A DNA stretch of 64,000 nt from contig VZSE01006029.1 of NCBI GenBank assembly GCA_013398275.1, forward strand, positions 2,880,000-2,943,999, given 5' to 3'. Made by a program: the position numbers and the translations under genes. Of the stretch, positions 40,481-52,149 are shown one piece after another (position 1 is the stretch's first letter; each line of letters starts with the position of its first letter). This DNA comes from Promerops cafer. Its lineage: Eukaryota > Chordata > Aves > Passeriformes > Nectariniidae. The notes beneath the pieces were generated by a model, which was given only the letters and a program-made list of their open reading frames with translations, ran no database searches and was not told where the DNA came from.

Positions 40481-42692
40481 CTTGTGTGCTCACAGCTTTG
40501 AATAGTTAAGCCCCTTTTCAAACACAGAAAGCCTCTTCTGACTTGTGAGAGCAGCTGTGACTTCAGCATTTACTTCCTGTATTTTGCTGCTTACTCAGAC
40601 ACCCTACATTGTTCCTTCCAGCCCAGAGATACAAGGGTGGCTGCAGCTCCAGAGAGGTGCTCAGGGGTCCAGCTGGGCTGAAGAGCAATGGTCATCCCCT
40701 TTTCCCTTTGCTATTTGGCAGCTGGATGCATGCCCCAGGTTAGAGGTCTGTATTAGCACTGATGCTGGGGATCACACAGAGGCACCCGCTGGAGGGAGGA
40801 AGAAGGGACATGGAATGGCAGTTGCTGAAGGGAATGACTGTAAAGATGGCCATTCAAGCAACACCTTGCAGAAAAATAAATTTTCTTCTGTTCACCTACA
40901 CCCTAGCAGACTTCACAGTCAATCCCCAAGGCTGATGAAATACTTTCTCCATAAATCCCAGCAGCGTTGAGGTAGGAACAAGTAGTCCATCAGCATTGTC
41001 AGCACCAAAATGCAAAGTAGAACATGAAACACCAGAGACTTCTGGGATCAAAACTTCTGTCATCCATAGGCTTTTGATGTCTAAACACCACAACAGCCCA
41101 CAGGTGTAGAATCCTCAAGGCCTGCTCATTTTCAATCTGAGTCAAAGGGGTTTTTCTAACATCTTGAACTGTCACCTTTAACTTAAGAACCACGTTAGTT
41201 TACCGGTCACATAGATAAATACCAAAACACAGCATTTCTTAGATTATCAGTAACACCCATTCAACTCCATTCAGCATTAGGAAAAATAGAGCCAGAAAGT
41301 ACTCAAAACCGATATTGCAGGATATGGGAAATTCATAGTGCACCCCCTACCTAAGGATTTCTGTTAGCTTCATTCCATGCTTTTGTAAATTATGGATTGA
41401 AGCAAGCCCTGTATGACTGACATATTTCAACACAGCAACTTCAATCAATTCCACTATTTAATAAAAATAGGAGAAAATGCCACCTTACTTGTAATAAGCA
41501 ACCACATTCACTGACTACTTCAGCAGCTGCGTGCAACTCCAAAGACAAGGACTGCTCAGGGATCCATGTTTCAGGGAAACAAAAATTTGAGATCCATGAG
41601 TGATGCAGTAACAAAATATTACCAGCAAGCTATTTCCATAAAAACACTGAAAAATCTTTTCTGCTAAAACAAGTGCAATCTTTTATCATCAATTAAAAAT
41701 TTTTAGATTCTTCAAAGTCAGGCTTGAGCTGATGGCCCCTATTTCTACTAGTGTAAATCTGTCTTAGAGCTGTGAATTGCTTTTAGAAATGAGGTACTGA
41801 CTGAATATACTATCTTGAGCATAATCTTTTTTGTCATTACACATAACCTTGTTACAATTGTTTTCCATTTTGACAGATGCTAGCTCAGTTTTGTTCTATG
41901 CAGAATTCTGTTGTGTACTGCCAGAGTCACTTGATATCAGGAAGTGTTTGCAGTGCATAGCAGTTTATTGAAGTAAAATAGGTAAAGACATAGCTCAGGG
42001 GTAGTGGGACTTTTAAGAGCAAGTAATAATTGAGGATTTTCAGAACCATTCTTCCAAAAAAGGATTTTGAGATAGGAGTCATCAAGGTAGAAACCTAAAG
42101 GATAGAGAAAAATTATCTATTCACAATCTGATGGTTTTAGTTACTACATATGGTATCATATACATCATAAAACAATTAATTTTAAATCATCCACTGCATT
42201 TAGTTAATATAAATGCAGTACTTCCCTTTTCTTCTTCATATCAAATAGGCTGCAATAAAAATTAAAACATTCTAAAGTAGTGTGCTTGTTTTACTTTTTA
42301 CTATTTTAATACTTACAGAACTATTTCTTCCAGTTGCCTCAGATTCTTTCAAGAAAACAAAAGCCTGCAACGATGTACTGTTTTTTCAAACAATAATTAC
42401 TTCTTTAATGGCTATTTTGGAAGACCAACTTTAAAAATGCAGATACTTTTAACATGAGTTAAGGGCTGTCTCCAAATGCATTAGAGCAGCATAGCATTTT
42501 GTACTCTAAATTCATCTTATCTGTTCTGCAAAAGTTTTACCAAAAGCTCATTTATGCACATGTTCTTGATCAATTGAGAGCAAAAGTTTCATTACACAGC
42601 CATGAAAGAGATTTGGAGCAGCAGCAGATGCAACTCCCTGCCTTTCAAAAGCTTCAGCTAAATACAAAGAAATTTTCAGGACTCTAGAGCTA
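40481..42692. other. Intergenic DNA
   Basis: No supported gene or repeat. Confidence 0.4.
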
Positions 42693-42757
42693 GACAACTT
42701 GGACTCAATGATCCTTGTGATTCCCTTCCAAATCAGCATACTCTGCAATTCTGTGAA
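42693..42757 (+). mobile_element. CR1 3'-tail fragment
   Basis: acttggactcaatgatcctt, followed by gtgattcccttccaaatcag and tctgcaattctgtga, is the CR1 3' terminus including its terminal repeat. Only about 65 bp remain. Confidence 0.8.
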
Positions 42758-45700
42758 CTTCCTTTGAACATCTTCAAGAGCACAGGACTCATCCCAATTG
42801 TGGCAGCAGAAAACTCTGAGCCAGACAAGGCCTTGCACTGTAGGGTAACAGAAAAAAATGAGATGGCAAAAATGTACAGATGGGAATCAATATATTCACC
42901 TAGACTTGGGAGAAAGCCCACAAGCTGCTGCTCAGTGCCTAGCTGTGATCAAATAACCATGCTGAAAAAAACTATCAAGGACCATATTCCAAGGCTTCTC
43001 AGGCTGCACAGAAATCTCCTATTTCCCAGCAATGATTTAGACTCCTGTCCTCTTTTTCTGTTTATAGCGTAGAGACAGGACCAATCTTTCCTTTCTATTG
43101 GATGAATTCTGCTACCTCTGTGGGAAGAGACCAAAAAAGCTTGAAAGAGCCAGTAGTGGGTGGAGTGCTTCTGTTTTCAGTCTGTTGTACAACAGCACCA
43201 TCCAGCTGTCAAACAAAAAAATTATCAAACATTAATGCCGCTACCCAGATTTGGTCCTTGTATCAAAAGTGAAATGAGTAATTACACATTAAAAAAAAAC
43301 AAAAAAAACCCAACCCACAGGTCCTTCCCTGTTTCTTAATTAACTATATTGATCCACTGTGTTACACTTTCTGGGTTAATGTACAAGAGTGTGCTTTAGG
43401 GAAATTAAGAATTCAGCCCAGGTTTTTTTTTTGTCCAGTTGGAGTGGCAGGCTGCAGCTTACCTCTGTTTCAGTGAAGTGTGGAATGTAAGCTCTCAGGT
43501 ATGAGGAAAAGACCATTATCTTTGGCTCACAACCAAAGGCAGTTAATCACACTACAAAAATTAATGGAAAAAATCTCAACTCGTAAGAGCCTATGTTTTA
43601 GCCATCACACTTTGCCACTCGAGCTTCAGGAGTGAAAGCAAGAACAGCAACCTCAAGTGAGGGATAAAAATAATAAAAACTCAAGTAACAGATCACTCTT
43701 GAGAGACATTACGACATGAGGAAGTAAACTCCCTGCTCTCCCAAGATTTTTCATAAACTTGTGTTATTTAACAGTAAGCATATGCAATGGAAATAAATGT
43801 CATTCCCTACAACAGATGACTGATTACTTGAATTAAATCTACCAGGTCACTGCTTAAATTTCCATCAGTTCTACACTAAACTCATTTTTGTTGTAACATC
43901 CACAGAGAGCTTACCATGTGTGTCCACTGATGATCAGAAGTCTAATGTTAGACTGCTGTTCCCGCATTACACGTGCCTTAGCCCATCCTGTGATCCCACA
44001 TTCCTGCATTGACACCTGAAAGCAGTAATGCATCTCCTTTTCTGATTTTTTGAAGACTAGTACTAGTTCTTTACAAACACTTTACAAAGCAGCACAGGGT
44101 ACCTATCAATGCCAAAAGATAGACCAGTCATCCTTTAAAAGGAAACAATGCTAGTGGAAGCTTCCCAAGTAAATATTGCCAGGAAAAAAAAACAACTTGT
44201 AAGTGCAACAGTTTACCTAAGAGAAAGAGCATTTCTGCATGCAAAGAAAACCTGAAAGGAAATCCTAGGATAAATGAGATAACTTTAAGGAACTTGAGCT
44301 TATGCAAAGAAGAGTCAGCATAACCACATTAAGAACGACATGATATTTTTCTTGCATATATTTAAAATATACTGTAGATTTTAACGTAAGCCCAGAATTT
44401 AAGAGCACAGCAACAGAAAACCAGCAAGCACTAGAATAGTAGCTAAAGCCATAGAAGCAAAGAACATGTCCAAAGATACAGCAGAGGTGGCAAATGACAA
44501 ACTTGTGCCAAGTAGGAGAGAAGGTGCCCTTTGACAAGCAAGGCAGCAAAGCCAGAAGAGTCTGAAGAGACAAAGCCCTAAGGAAGAGGACAATAGCTCC
44601 CCCAAATCTGCAGATGAACAAGAAGATCAAAGAGAGGCATGGTTAATGAGGAAGTATTATGGCTACTAAGTTTAATGAAAGTTCTCTCACTATGAAAGAG
44701 AGAACAGAGAACACATGACCTTCAAAAGGAGCTGTACCAGAAAGTACAGCAAGACTACGTCATTAGATCAGAGACAGAACAAAGGTACTAGAAAAAAACT
44801 GCAATGAGAAGAGATCAACATGTTAAAATCAGTCAAAAAAGAACTGGTGCCAGATGGGCAAAGAAAAAGGAAAGATTGGTATGTAGGAGAGTATTAAAAG
44901 GTGGCAAGGATGAGGCAGAAAAGAGCAGCCCTTGAATCTAGAATGAAAGTATCTTCAGCCCCACGCACAGGGGAACAAAACCAACAACAACAAATTCCAA
45001 CAACAACAAAACCCAAACAACCAAAGACTACAACAACAACAAAAAAAAAACAAACCCCAAAAAAACAACTACAAAAAGAAGAAAATGTCAAAGTTTGCAC
45101 TTTAGGTGAAGAGAAAGTAATTTGAAATAAAGAATCTTATGGTCTTGGTGGAACAAAGTACATTTTCCTTGCCAGGAACTGACAAGAGAACTTGTGACAT
45201 GCTTGAAGGCTGTACAGCTTTGCTTGGAGAACTGCATATTCAAAAGGCATAGAATTACACATTCATTCCAACAGACAGGGTAGGATCAATTCATTTCACA
45301 TCTCAGATGTAGATGGAGAGGGGAAAGGAGGAGCAAAAGCAGATTTTGTGGAGTTACTGGTCAGATCAAACAACAAGGAAACAGCCTAAAAATCCCAGCA
45401 AGCATAGAAATAGTCCTACAGTGGAAAGAAACAAGACAAGCCAGACAGGAGAAACAGAAAGCCATGAAGTCTTTCCAAAACAGTCTAAATAGAGAGACAA
45501 CACTTTTACACCATCCTTCATGAGGTCAGCCAGAGTTCTGCCAAGTTGATCCGAGTAAGAACTAAAGGATTTCATGTGGAACCTGAGCTCATGACAGTAG
45601 TTTTTCTGTTTTATCACAGGATACAAGCTTTTAAGCCAGGACACTAGGAGGTAAAAACCACTGTTTCCACTAGACAGCAACCTGCTTACATTTATTAGTT

Positions 45701-46231
45701 GTTCAATTTAGCTAAAGAATCAACCTTATTTAAGATTAGAGTACCTGTTTAAACCAAGCTTTGTAATCTTGTATGAGTAAGCATTTCCAAGCCCCAGGTT
45801 TCAGCTGTCCAGAGTCTTAGATAGATGTACTATAGTTAAACCTGCCATGTCACTCAGAGGATCTGTTTACATGTCTGCAAGTCCCCCCCGCCTGCCCACC
45901 ACCAAAGTATCTATTTACTACCCACAGAGATTACTATTCAGCTCAGACCTGAGGAGTTCAGTTTTATCTTCACCAGTCTCTCTAACTTTCTAACTAGCAA
46001 AGCTTGTAGATCTGATTTACTGCAAGCTTCTCCCGTCACTGACAAGTGCAGTGGCAAACCCAATGTGAAAATAGTGATAAAATCACACAAAGTAAATCCA
46101 TACTATTGATCAGAACAGCTGAGTGCAAGAAACATGTTGCATGTACCAGCTTCTCAACCAGCTCCAGTCTTAGAAGCATACTGCAATGCTCACCAATCCC
46201 ATCTTTTCAAACAGACTTTCTGCAAGTCCCA
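42758..46231. other. Intergenic DNA
   Basis: No supported gene. An A-rich CAA tract lies at about 44.98-45.08 kb. Confidence 0.4.
44980..45078. repeat. (CAA)n/A-rich low-complexity tract
   Basis: Repeated caacaacaac units with A runs. Open frames across it on both strands are low-complexity translations (Gln/Thr/Lys or Val/Cys/Phe) and are not taken as genes. Confidence 0.8.
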
Positions 46232-46237
46232 TTTATT
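46232..46237 (-). other. CHCHD7: Candidate CHCHD7 poly(A) signal
   Basis: tttatt on the plus strand is AATAAA on the minus strand, about 280 bp after the CHCHD7 stop, so the 3' UTR would run from 46512 down to roughly 46,215. It is chosen by position only. Confidence 0.45.
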
Positions 46238-46512
46238 TTATATTTAGCCTTTCACAGCTAAGTAGTTTCTACTTCCAAAAGTTTCTACACAAGTTGCATT
46301 GATCTTCCAATAAAAAGAGGCCAGGTTCCTATGACAGGAAGTATGAACAAACCCAGGAAGTTCTATCCTAGAAAACTCATACATTCCAAAATTTAAGATC
46401 TTATTTTAATCCAACATATGGCAACTGTAAAATCCAGTTCATAAAATGGTAACTTGCTGCTGCTAAGTCTTCATATGTACAGTGACAACAGTCAATCAAT
46501 TCAGGTTTCTAG

Positions 46513-48099
46513 TCAGTAGGGCTTCCCCATTGATTCCAAGATTTTCTTTCTTTCTTCTGCTGCGGGCATCTCTGGTTTCACACCATTTCTCTTCCTTTGC
46601 ATCATAATTCCATGCTGAAAATAGAACAAAGTGACCATGAAAACAGATTTCCCAGAATCTCTTCTCCTGAGCTCTGAATGAACAAGATTCTTTAACAGAA
46701 AAATGCTTTATATATCAAGACCCAGGTACTCTAAGCCTGATTAGCTGATAACTAAACATACTAGTAGTTAGTTCAAGATACCTGATAGTTTACCTTGCTG
46801 CTTCAGAATACAGTGCAATCAGTATTCCCATTACTCTACACCAGACTAATGCACAATTGACTGTAAATAGGTTTTCTTGTATTTTGCACAAGTATTTAAA
46901 GGCTATGCTAAAACCTCTTTACTACAACGGTGTAAGGAAAGGAAACAGCAGAAAACAGTTTATCTGCACATAGTTCCTCATGATACTTCTCCACCACCAA
47001 ATAAGCTTTATATTAGGTTAAAGTAAACATGATCCAAGCCAGTGGGAAACCAGATAACCGTTCCTTGCCTTAGAACTTTTTCACTAAATCTGTTTAAAAG
47101 AACTTATTACTAGAAATGTACTCAAGCTCAGAGGAAAACATCAGGTACTGCAAGAACACTGACTCACAATCTAAGAGAGTAAATGCAGAACAATCAAGTG
47201 AAGTACTTTGATGTGCTTGTGCTTAAGTCTTCCAGCAATGCATACTGATACTACCTGGGTTGGTAAGTTACTGTAAAAACATCATTAGCCAAGTTTGAAG
47301 GGTTCAGAAAGCAGCATGTCAGAAGTAATGTACATAAAGCAAAGCAGGGAGTAAAATTTAGAAAGTTTACTGTGCTTACCCAGAATTTTCTGCAGTTTTT
47401 GTACTTCAAAAAATAATCACTACACATATCCTTGTTATAGTTGTTGTCATCCATACATTTTGTAGTGGCATCTGTTTCCTTTAATAGGGAAAAATATACT
47501 TCAGAGCTGAGAGAAGTTACTGTACTCAGGGTTTAAATACTTTAACAAGTCCCAGAATATCTATGAAGATAAGAGTGAGCTCTTCAGATGAAAGAACACT
47601 ATCAAAGAGAGCAAAGGAACACCTATTACAAAGGATCATCAGTACTTCCAAGCAGTGATTTCATTTGGAGATAACAGAGAATAGGACTCTTCAGACAGTA
47701 AGTACAGAGTCCACAGAATATTTGTTTACAGTGATGCTTGGAATAACTCACAAAAGACTTTAAAAAATAACCAAGCTTGTCTAACCAGGATTTTAGGCTC
47801 TGGTTTTAGGGACAGAAAATTTCAGAGACTGCTATCAGTTGTATTACTCCTATTTATGGGGAATTACTTGTTATTTCATGCTTATTATAATGGATGATTT
47901 TCAGCCCTTCCCATCTTCAGACTCTTAAGAAACTTTTAATGCAAAGTGCTATAATGCTAGTGTGCTATCCACAAAACAGTCCTCTAGGAAGTGCATTATT
48001 TAACACTGAAATGTACAGACAGAAAATTCAATTTGATCATCTTACCGCTACACATGGATTTATATCCTGATCTCTAAGCTTTTTTGCATGCCTGGACAT
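46513..48099 (-). CDS. CHCHD7: CHCHD7, twin Cx9C mitochondrial protein, three coding exons, 84 aa
   Basis: Minus-strand coding exons: 48099-48046 (18 codons), 47478-47380 (33 codons) and 46614-46513 (33 codons plus TGA). All introns are phase 0 with GT-AG borders. The first coding exon extends 5' to an acceptor at 48,123, so the leader is split. The protein starts MSRHAKKLRDQDINPC and ends MGKPY. The cysteines form two Cx9C pairs, C16/C26 and C37/C47, the CHCH helix-loop-helix; 84 aa compares with about 85 in human. The middle exon (CMDDNNYNKDMC, then YFLKYKNCRKFW) is the most conserved part. The family is imported into the mitochondrial intermembrane space and oxidised by the MIA40 (CHCHD4) relay. 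The yeast relative Cox23 acts in cytochrome c oxidase assembly; the exact role in animals is less clear. All features needed for a working gene are present. Confidence 0.95.
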
Positions 48100-48123
48100 T
48101 CTAGACAGACACTCGTACCTTGG

Positions 48124-50399
48124 CTAGAAAGGGAAAATAAACAAGATAAGTATCTACTTTTAACAGTAACTCAGGATTAAGTCTGAATTTCAGGATGTAA
48201 TAAAGGCCTTCCAGTAACACACAATTTGGTTATCTTTAAAAAAAAACAAACAAAACCCAAACTTCTTTTGCAAAGCGTTATTTCAAAAGCAGTAACAGTA
48301 GGACAACACTGGCAAGTTTAGCCCATCACCAAGACTGCCCACTCCCAGATAAATTCCTGCAGAGAATGGAGCCACTGCAGCAGCTCTCACACCAGCCTGT
48401 GCATCATGGAGGAAGTGACCATGTGTAGGAGAAACAGCTCCATAGAAGCTGGTCACAGCCAACACTTCAATTAATAGTGTGTGGGAGGAACACACAAGTA
48501 AACTTTTCCAGATTTGTTCCTACTCTTTAGCTGGATCACATCTGCATCTTCACTGAGCTTTCCCAGGTATGACAGGTGCCCAACTATCTCCTGTGTTGCT
48601 ACAGCAAATAATTAATAAAAAAAGAACTGGTTTCACCGCAAGGTGGGACCAGACCCACTTACACTGTGTATGACAGCTTGAATCACGTTTTTCACCATTT
48701 AGTAGTTTGACACTGACTCTGTAAGCTTGAGAGACACAGAGTTCAGTGCCAAGACTCGATGCTGATCCAAGATGATGACATCAAGATGAACAGCAGACCC
48801 TCTTTCCCTTTACAGCTTCCTATATATTGCCTCTGGCACACATATGGTGATACAGGTATGTGTTCCAAACAAATACTAAATCTAGCAAAAAATAAATTAA
48901 TGTTGACCAGATGACTACTTGAATCAATGCAATCAGAAACCTAGGACAGAGGGAGCAAATTGAAGTACTGCTAATGAAGGACACAGCTTAATCTTGTTGT
49001 TTTTTACTTTCTTGAAAAAATCTATGCTAATTCTTAACTAAGACTTGCTTCTGTGTGCATTGGGGAATGCTAAGTGCAAGTCTGCAGTAGAAAGCCTGTT
49101 TTGCTTGATAGCAGATTAAAAAAATTCAAATACTGCTCTTTGTAGCTCATAAAAAAACATGTTTTAGATGGGATTGCTTCTTTGGGTAAGAGTAAACTAT
49201 TCCCAGCAAACAAGCCTTAGGTTTTACAAGCTGTGCATGTATACTTTCCTGGTGCTTGGAGTACTCTTTGCTTTCCATATGATCATCTTCTGCAAATAGG
49301 CCTTTTAATTAACAGCATCAGGAAATGCTTTCACTTTCCTTTGAGAACTAACCAGTGCTTAAGTTAATTTCACACGCTAGGCAAATGTTCTCTTTTTTGC
49401 TGAGTGGAAGCACATTTTTGATCAGGCACTTCCAACTCAAATGGAAACACAAGCAGGTATAGTAGCATCATCACAGACTTCAAGAAAGGAGGAAGGAAGG
49501 GAGAAGCAGGAAGCAAAAGCAGCATACCACAATGCCTCACCTAACTCATCACAACAAATACAAGATTTTTAGATGTTTGCATGGGTCTGTGTTATAACTC
49601 TGCATTTCATTGATATCACCGCCTAAGCAGACATGCCGCAAGGTGTACAGTGTTAGTCTGACTTCAGACTTACTCTCTGAAAGAATACTTGTGAGTCATA
49701 GGATGTGCCGTCATAATCAGTGTTCCTTACACAAACTGCACTTGACACTTTCAGTTTGATTACACTACCAGAGTCTGCAACCGTGCTTGGTCTAAGGAAC
49801 AAGGCACACAATCCATTAAACACCTACTTAAAGAATAAGCAGTTCAGGTTCTAATGAAGATGCACGCTCAGGGCAGGCAAATGCTTAAACATTCTTAGTA
49901 CTACCCAAAAGGTCTGATAGCTCCTGCGCGTTCCTCTCTCCTCCTCTCCGAAGTACTTCAGACTTGAAACATTATCAGCTGGAAGGGCAGGCGGGTCACG
50001 CCGAAATGCTGCTGTGTATCTGAATGAGCAGTTGGGCAGGAAGCGAGCTTCCCCCTCCTCCCAGGTTTTGCACATGTACGGGCTTCCCTTCCTGCTTTCA
50101 GATTACAGGTCAGAGCCCAACCACAACCGAAGGCTTGTCTATTCCACAGTTCTTAATTATGCTTTAACACATTAACAGTTGTAAACTGTACCACAGAGAA
50201 CCAGGGTTGTTGCTGGCACTCTAGCCCCAGGGCTTTTTCAGTTCATAAACCATCAGGGCACTTTGCTACAGGCTCCCGCCCATGGAAAAGCGTTTGGTCT
50301 GCTTTAAATGCACACATATAGATATAAATTCGCTAATTAGGCTGCAATACAGACCAGCTCATTAAAACTTTGAACCCTGGAGGCAAGGCCGTACTAAAA
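48124..50399 (-). other. Probable 5' intron of CHCHD7
   Basis: AT-rich sequence between the coding exons and the CpG island, with no coding content recognised. A possible minus-strand donor (gtaaag, plus-strand ctttac at 50481-50486) inside the island could close a non-coding first exon. Confidence 0.5.
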
Positions 50400-51930
50400 A
50401 TCCTACGGCATTTTGGGCTGTTAAGGGAGGCAGGAGGAGGCAGGCGGCAGTCCCTGACGCTCAGCACCGCGGAGCTGCCGCTTTACCCGACTCAGCTTCC
50501 CGGGAAGGGCCGGGGGCCGTCCAGGTGCGGAGACGAGGCCGATGCCCCCCGCCCCGTTCTTGCCTTCCGCCGGCGGCGGAGCGGCCGGAGGCGCCCGGCG
50601 ACCCCTTCCCCCGCCCCGGGTCGTTCCCCGCGGCCGCTCCCGCCGCCTCCCCTCGGCACCACCTGCCGCCAGGGAGTGGTGGCCGGGCCGCGCNNNNNNN
50701 NNNNNNNNNNNNNNNNNNNNNNNNNNNNNNNNNNNNNNNNNNNNNNNNNNNNNNNNNNNNNNNNNNNNNNNNNNNNNNNNNNNNNNNNNNNNNNNNNNNN
50801 NNNNNNNNNNNNNNNNNNNNNNNNNNNNNNNNNNNNNNNNNNNNNNNNNNNNNNNNNNNNNNNNNNNNNNNNNNNNNNNNNNNNNNNNNNNNNNNNNNNN
50901 NNNNNNNNNNNNNNNNNNNNNNNNNNNNNNNNNNNNNNNNNNNNNNNNNNNNNNNNNNNNNNNNNNNNNNNNNNNNNNNNNNNNNNNNNNNNNNNNNNNN
51001 NNNNNNNNNNNNNNNNNNNNNNNNNNNNNNNNNNNNNNNNNNNNNNNNNNNNNNNNNNNNNNNNNNNNNNNNNNNNNNNNNNNNNNNNNNNNNNNNNNNN
51101 NNNNNNNNNNNNNNNNNNNNNNNNNNNNNNNNNNNNNNNNNNNNNNNNNNNNNNNNNNNNNNNNNNNNNNNNNNNNNNNNNNNNNNNNNNNNNNNNNNNN
51201 NNNNNNNNNNNNNNNNNNNNNNNNNNNNNNNNNNNNNNNNNNNNNNNNNNNNNNNNNNNNNNNNNNNNNNNNNNNNNNNNNNNNNNNNNNNNNNNNNNNN
51301 NNNNNNNNNNNNNNNNNNNNNNNNNNNNNNNNNNNNNNNNNNNNNNNNNNNNNNNNNNNNNNNNNNNNNNNNNNNNNNNNNNNNNNNNNNNNNNNNNNNN
51401 NNNNNNNNNNNNNNNNNNNNNNNNNNNNNNNNNNNNNNNNNNNNNNNNNNNNNNNNNNNNNNNNNNNNNNNNNNNNNNNNNNNNNNNNNNNNNNNNNNNN
51501 NNNNNNNNNNNNNNNNNNNNNNNNNNNNNNNNNNNNNNNNNNNNNNNNNNNNNNNNNNNNNNNNNNNNNNNNNNNNNNNNNNNNNNNNNNNNNNNNNNNN
51601 NNNNNNNNNNNNNNNGGGCCGGGCCCGGGGCCGCGGGGCAGGGGCAGGGGCAGGAGCGGCGCGGCCGCCCCCTCCCCTTCTCGCCTCTCCGGAGCCTGTG
51701 CTGTGAATGCAGTGACAGCGGCGAGAGCGGCGAGAGAGGGAGCGGAAGACATTAGAGACCGCGGTGCCGAAAAATGAGGGAAAAAATTAATATAAATTCG
51801 CCCACCGCCTCAAACCGGACAAATTTCGCACAGAAATTTCCCCCATGGACCCGGCTACCCGTGGGGTGTCCCCCGGACCTGGCGGCTGCGTCTTTGGGGG
51901 GATCCGGAGTGACTTTGGGGCACTCGACCC
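50400..51930. promoter_or_regulatory. CpG island, likely shared CHCHD7/PLAG1 promoter
   Basis: Very GC- and CpG-rich sequence on both sides of a 922-bp gap. CHCHD7 is transcribed leftward from here. In vertebrates with this synteny PLAG1 is transcribed in the opposite direction from the same region. The arrangement explains why a cryptic 8q rearrangement in human salivary adenoma can fuse CHCHD7 5' sequence to PLAG1. The exact start sites lie in or beside the gap and cannot be read. Confidence 0.75.
50694..51615. other. Assembly gap, 922 N
   Basis: An unbroken run of N inside the CpG island. The high GC explains the drop-out. Open frames drawn across it are meaningless. Confidence 1.
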
Positions 51931-52067
51931 CCCTTTCCCGTCGTTTTTTGGACAAAAGTTTTTTTTTTCGTAATAAAGAAACGAATTTGCCTGCTCTCCC
52001 CCTCCGAGTAGCCCAGGAGCTTTTCCCTTCCCCATCGGTGTGTGTTTAGAGAAAAGTGTGAACCCAA
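51616..52067 (+). other. PLAG1: Probable PLAG1 non-coding first exon (3' part)
   Basis: The sequence right of the gap is purine-rich 5'-leader-like DNA (gcgagagagggagcggaag) and ends at a strong donor, gtaagt at 52068-52073. Assignment to PLAG1 rests on synteny, because PLAG1 has untranslated 5' exons and none of its zinc-finger coding sequence is in the window. An ATG-started frame at 51774-52049 (91 aa) lies wholly inside this stretch and would be an upstream ORF if the exon is real. Confidence 0.5.
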
Positions 52068-52130
52068 GTAAGTGCTGAGTCGTGTTGCATTGGGGAGGGG
52101 GGTTTGCTAACTGAAAGCAGGAGAGATCCG

Positions 52131-52149
52131 GAGAGAGAGAGAGAGAGAG
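52131..52149. repeat. (GA)n microsatellite
   Basis: Nine and a half GA units close to the putative PLAG1 first exon. Confidence 0.85.

Noticed and set aside
44894..45125. Frames over the CAA/A-rich tract
   Set aside because: Low-complexity repeat translated on both strands; no gene.
27366..46231. Search for a second SDR16C-family gene (SDR16C6-type) between SDR16C5 and CHCHD7
   Set aside because: No TGxxxGxG, NNAG or YxxxK exon with splice borders was recognised in the readable frames, so only one SDR gene is called.
50370..51777. Frames of 393-461 aa on both strands
   Set aside because: They are mostly unknown residues translated from the 922-N gap, so their length is artificial.
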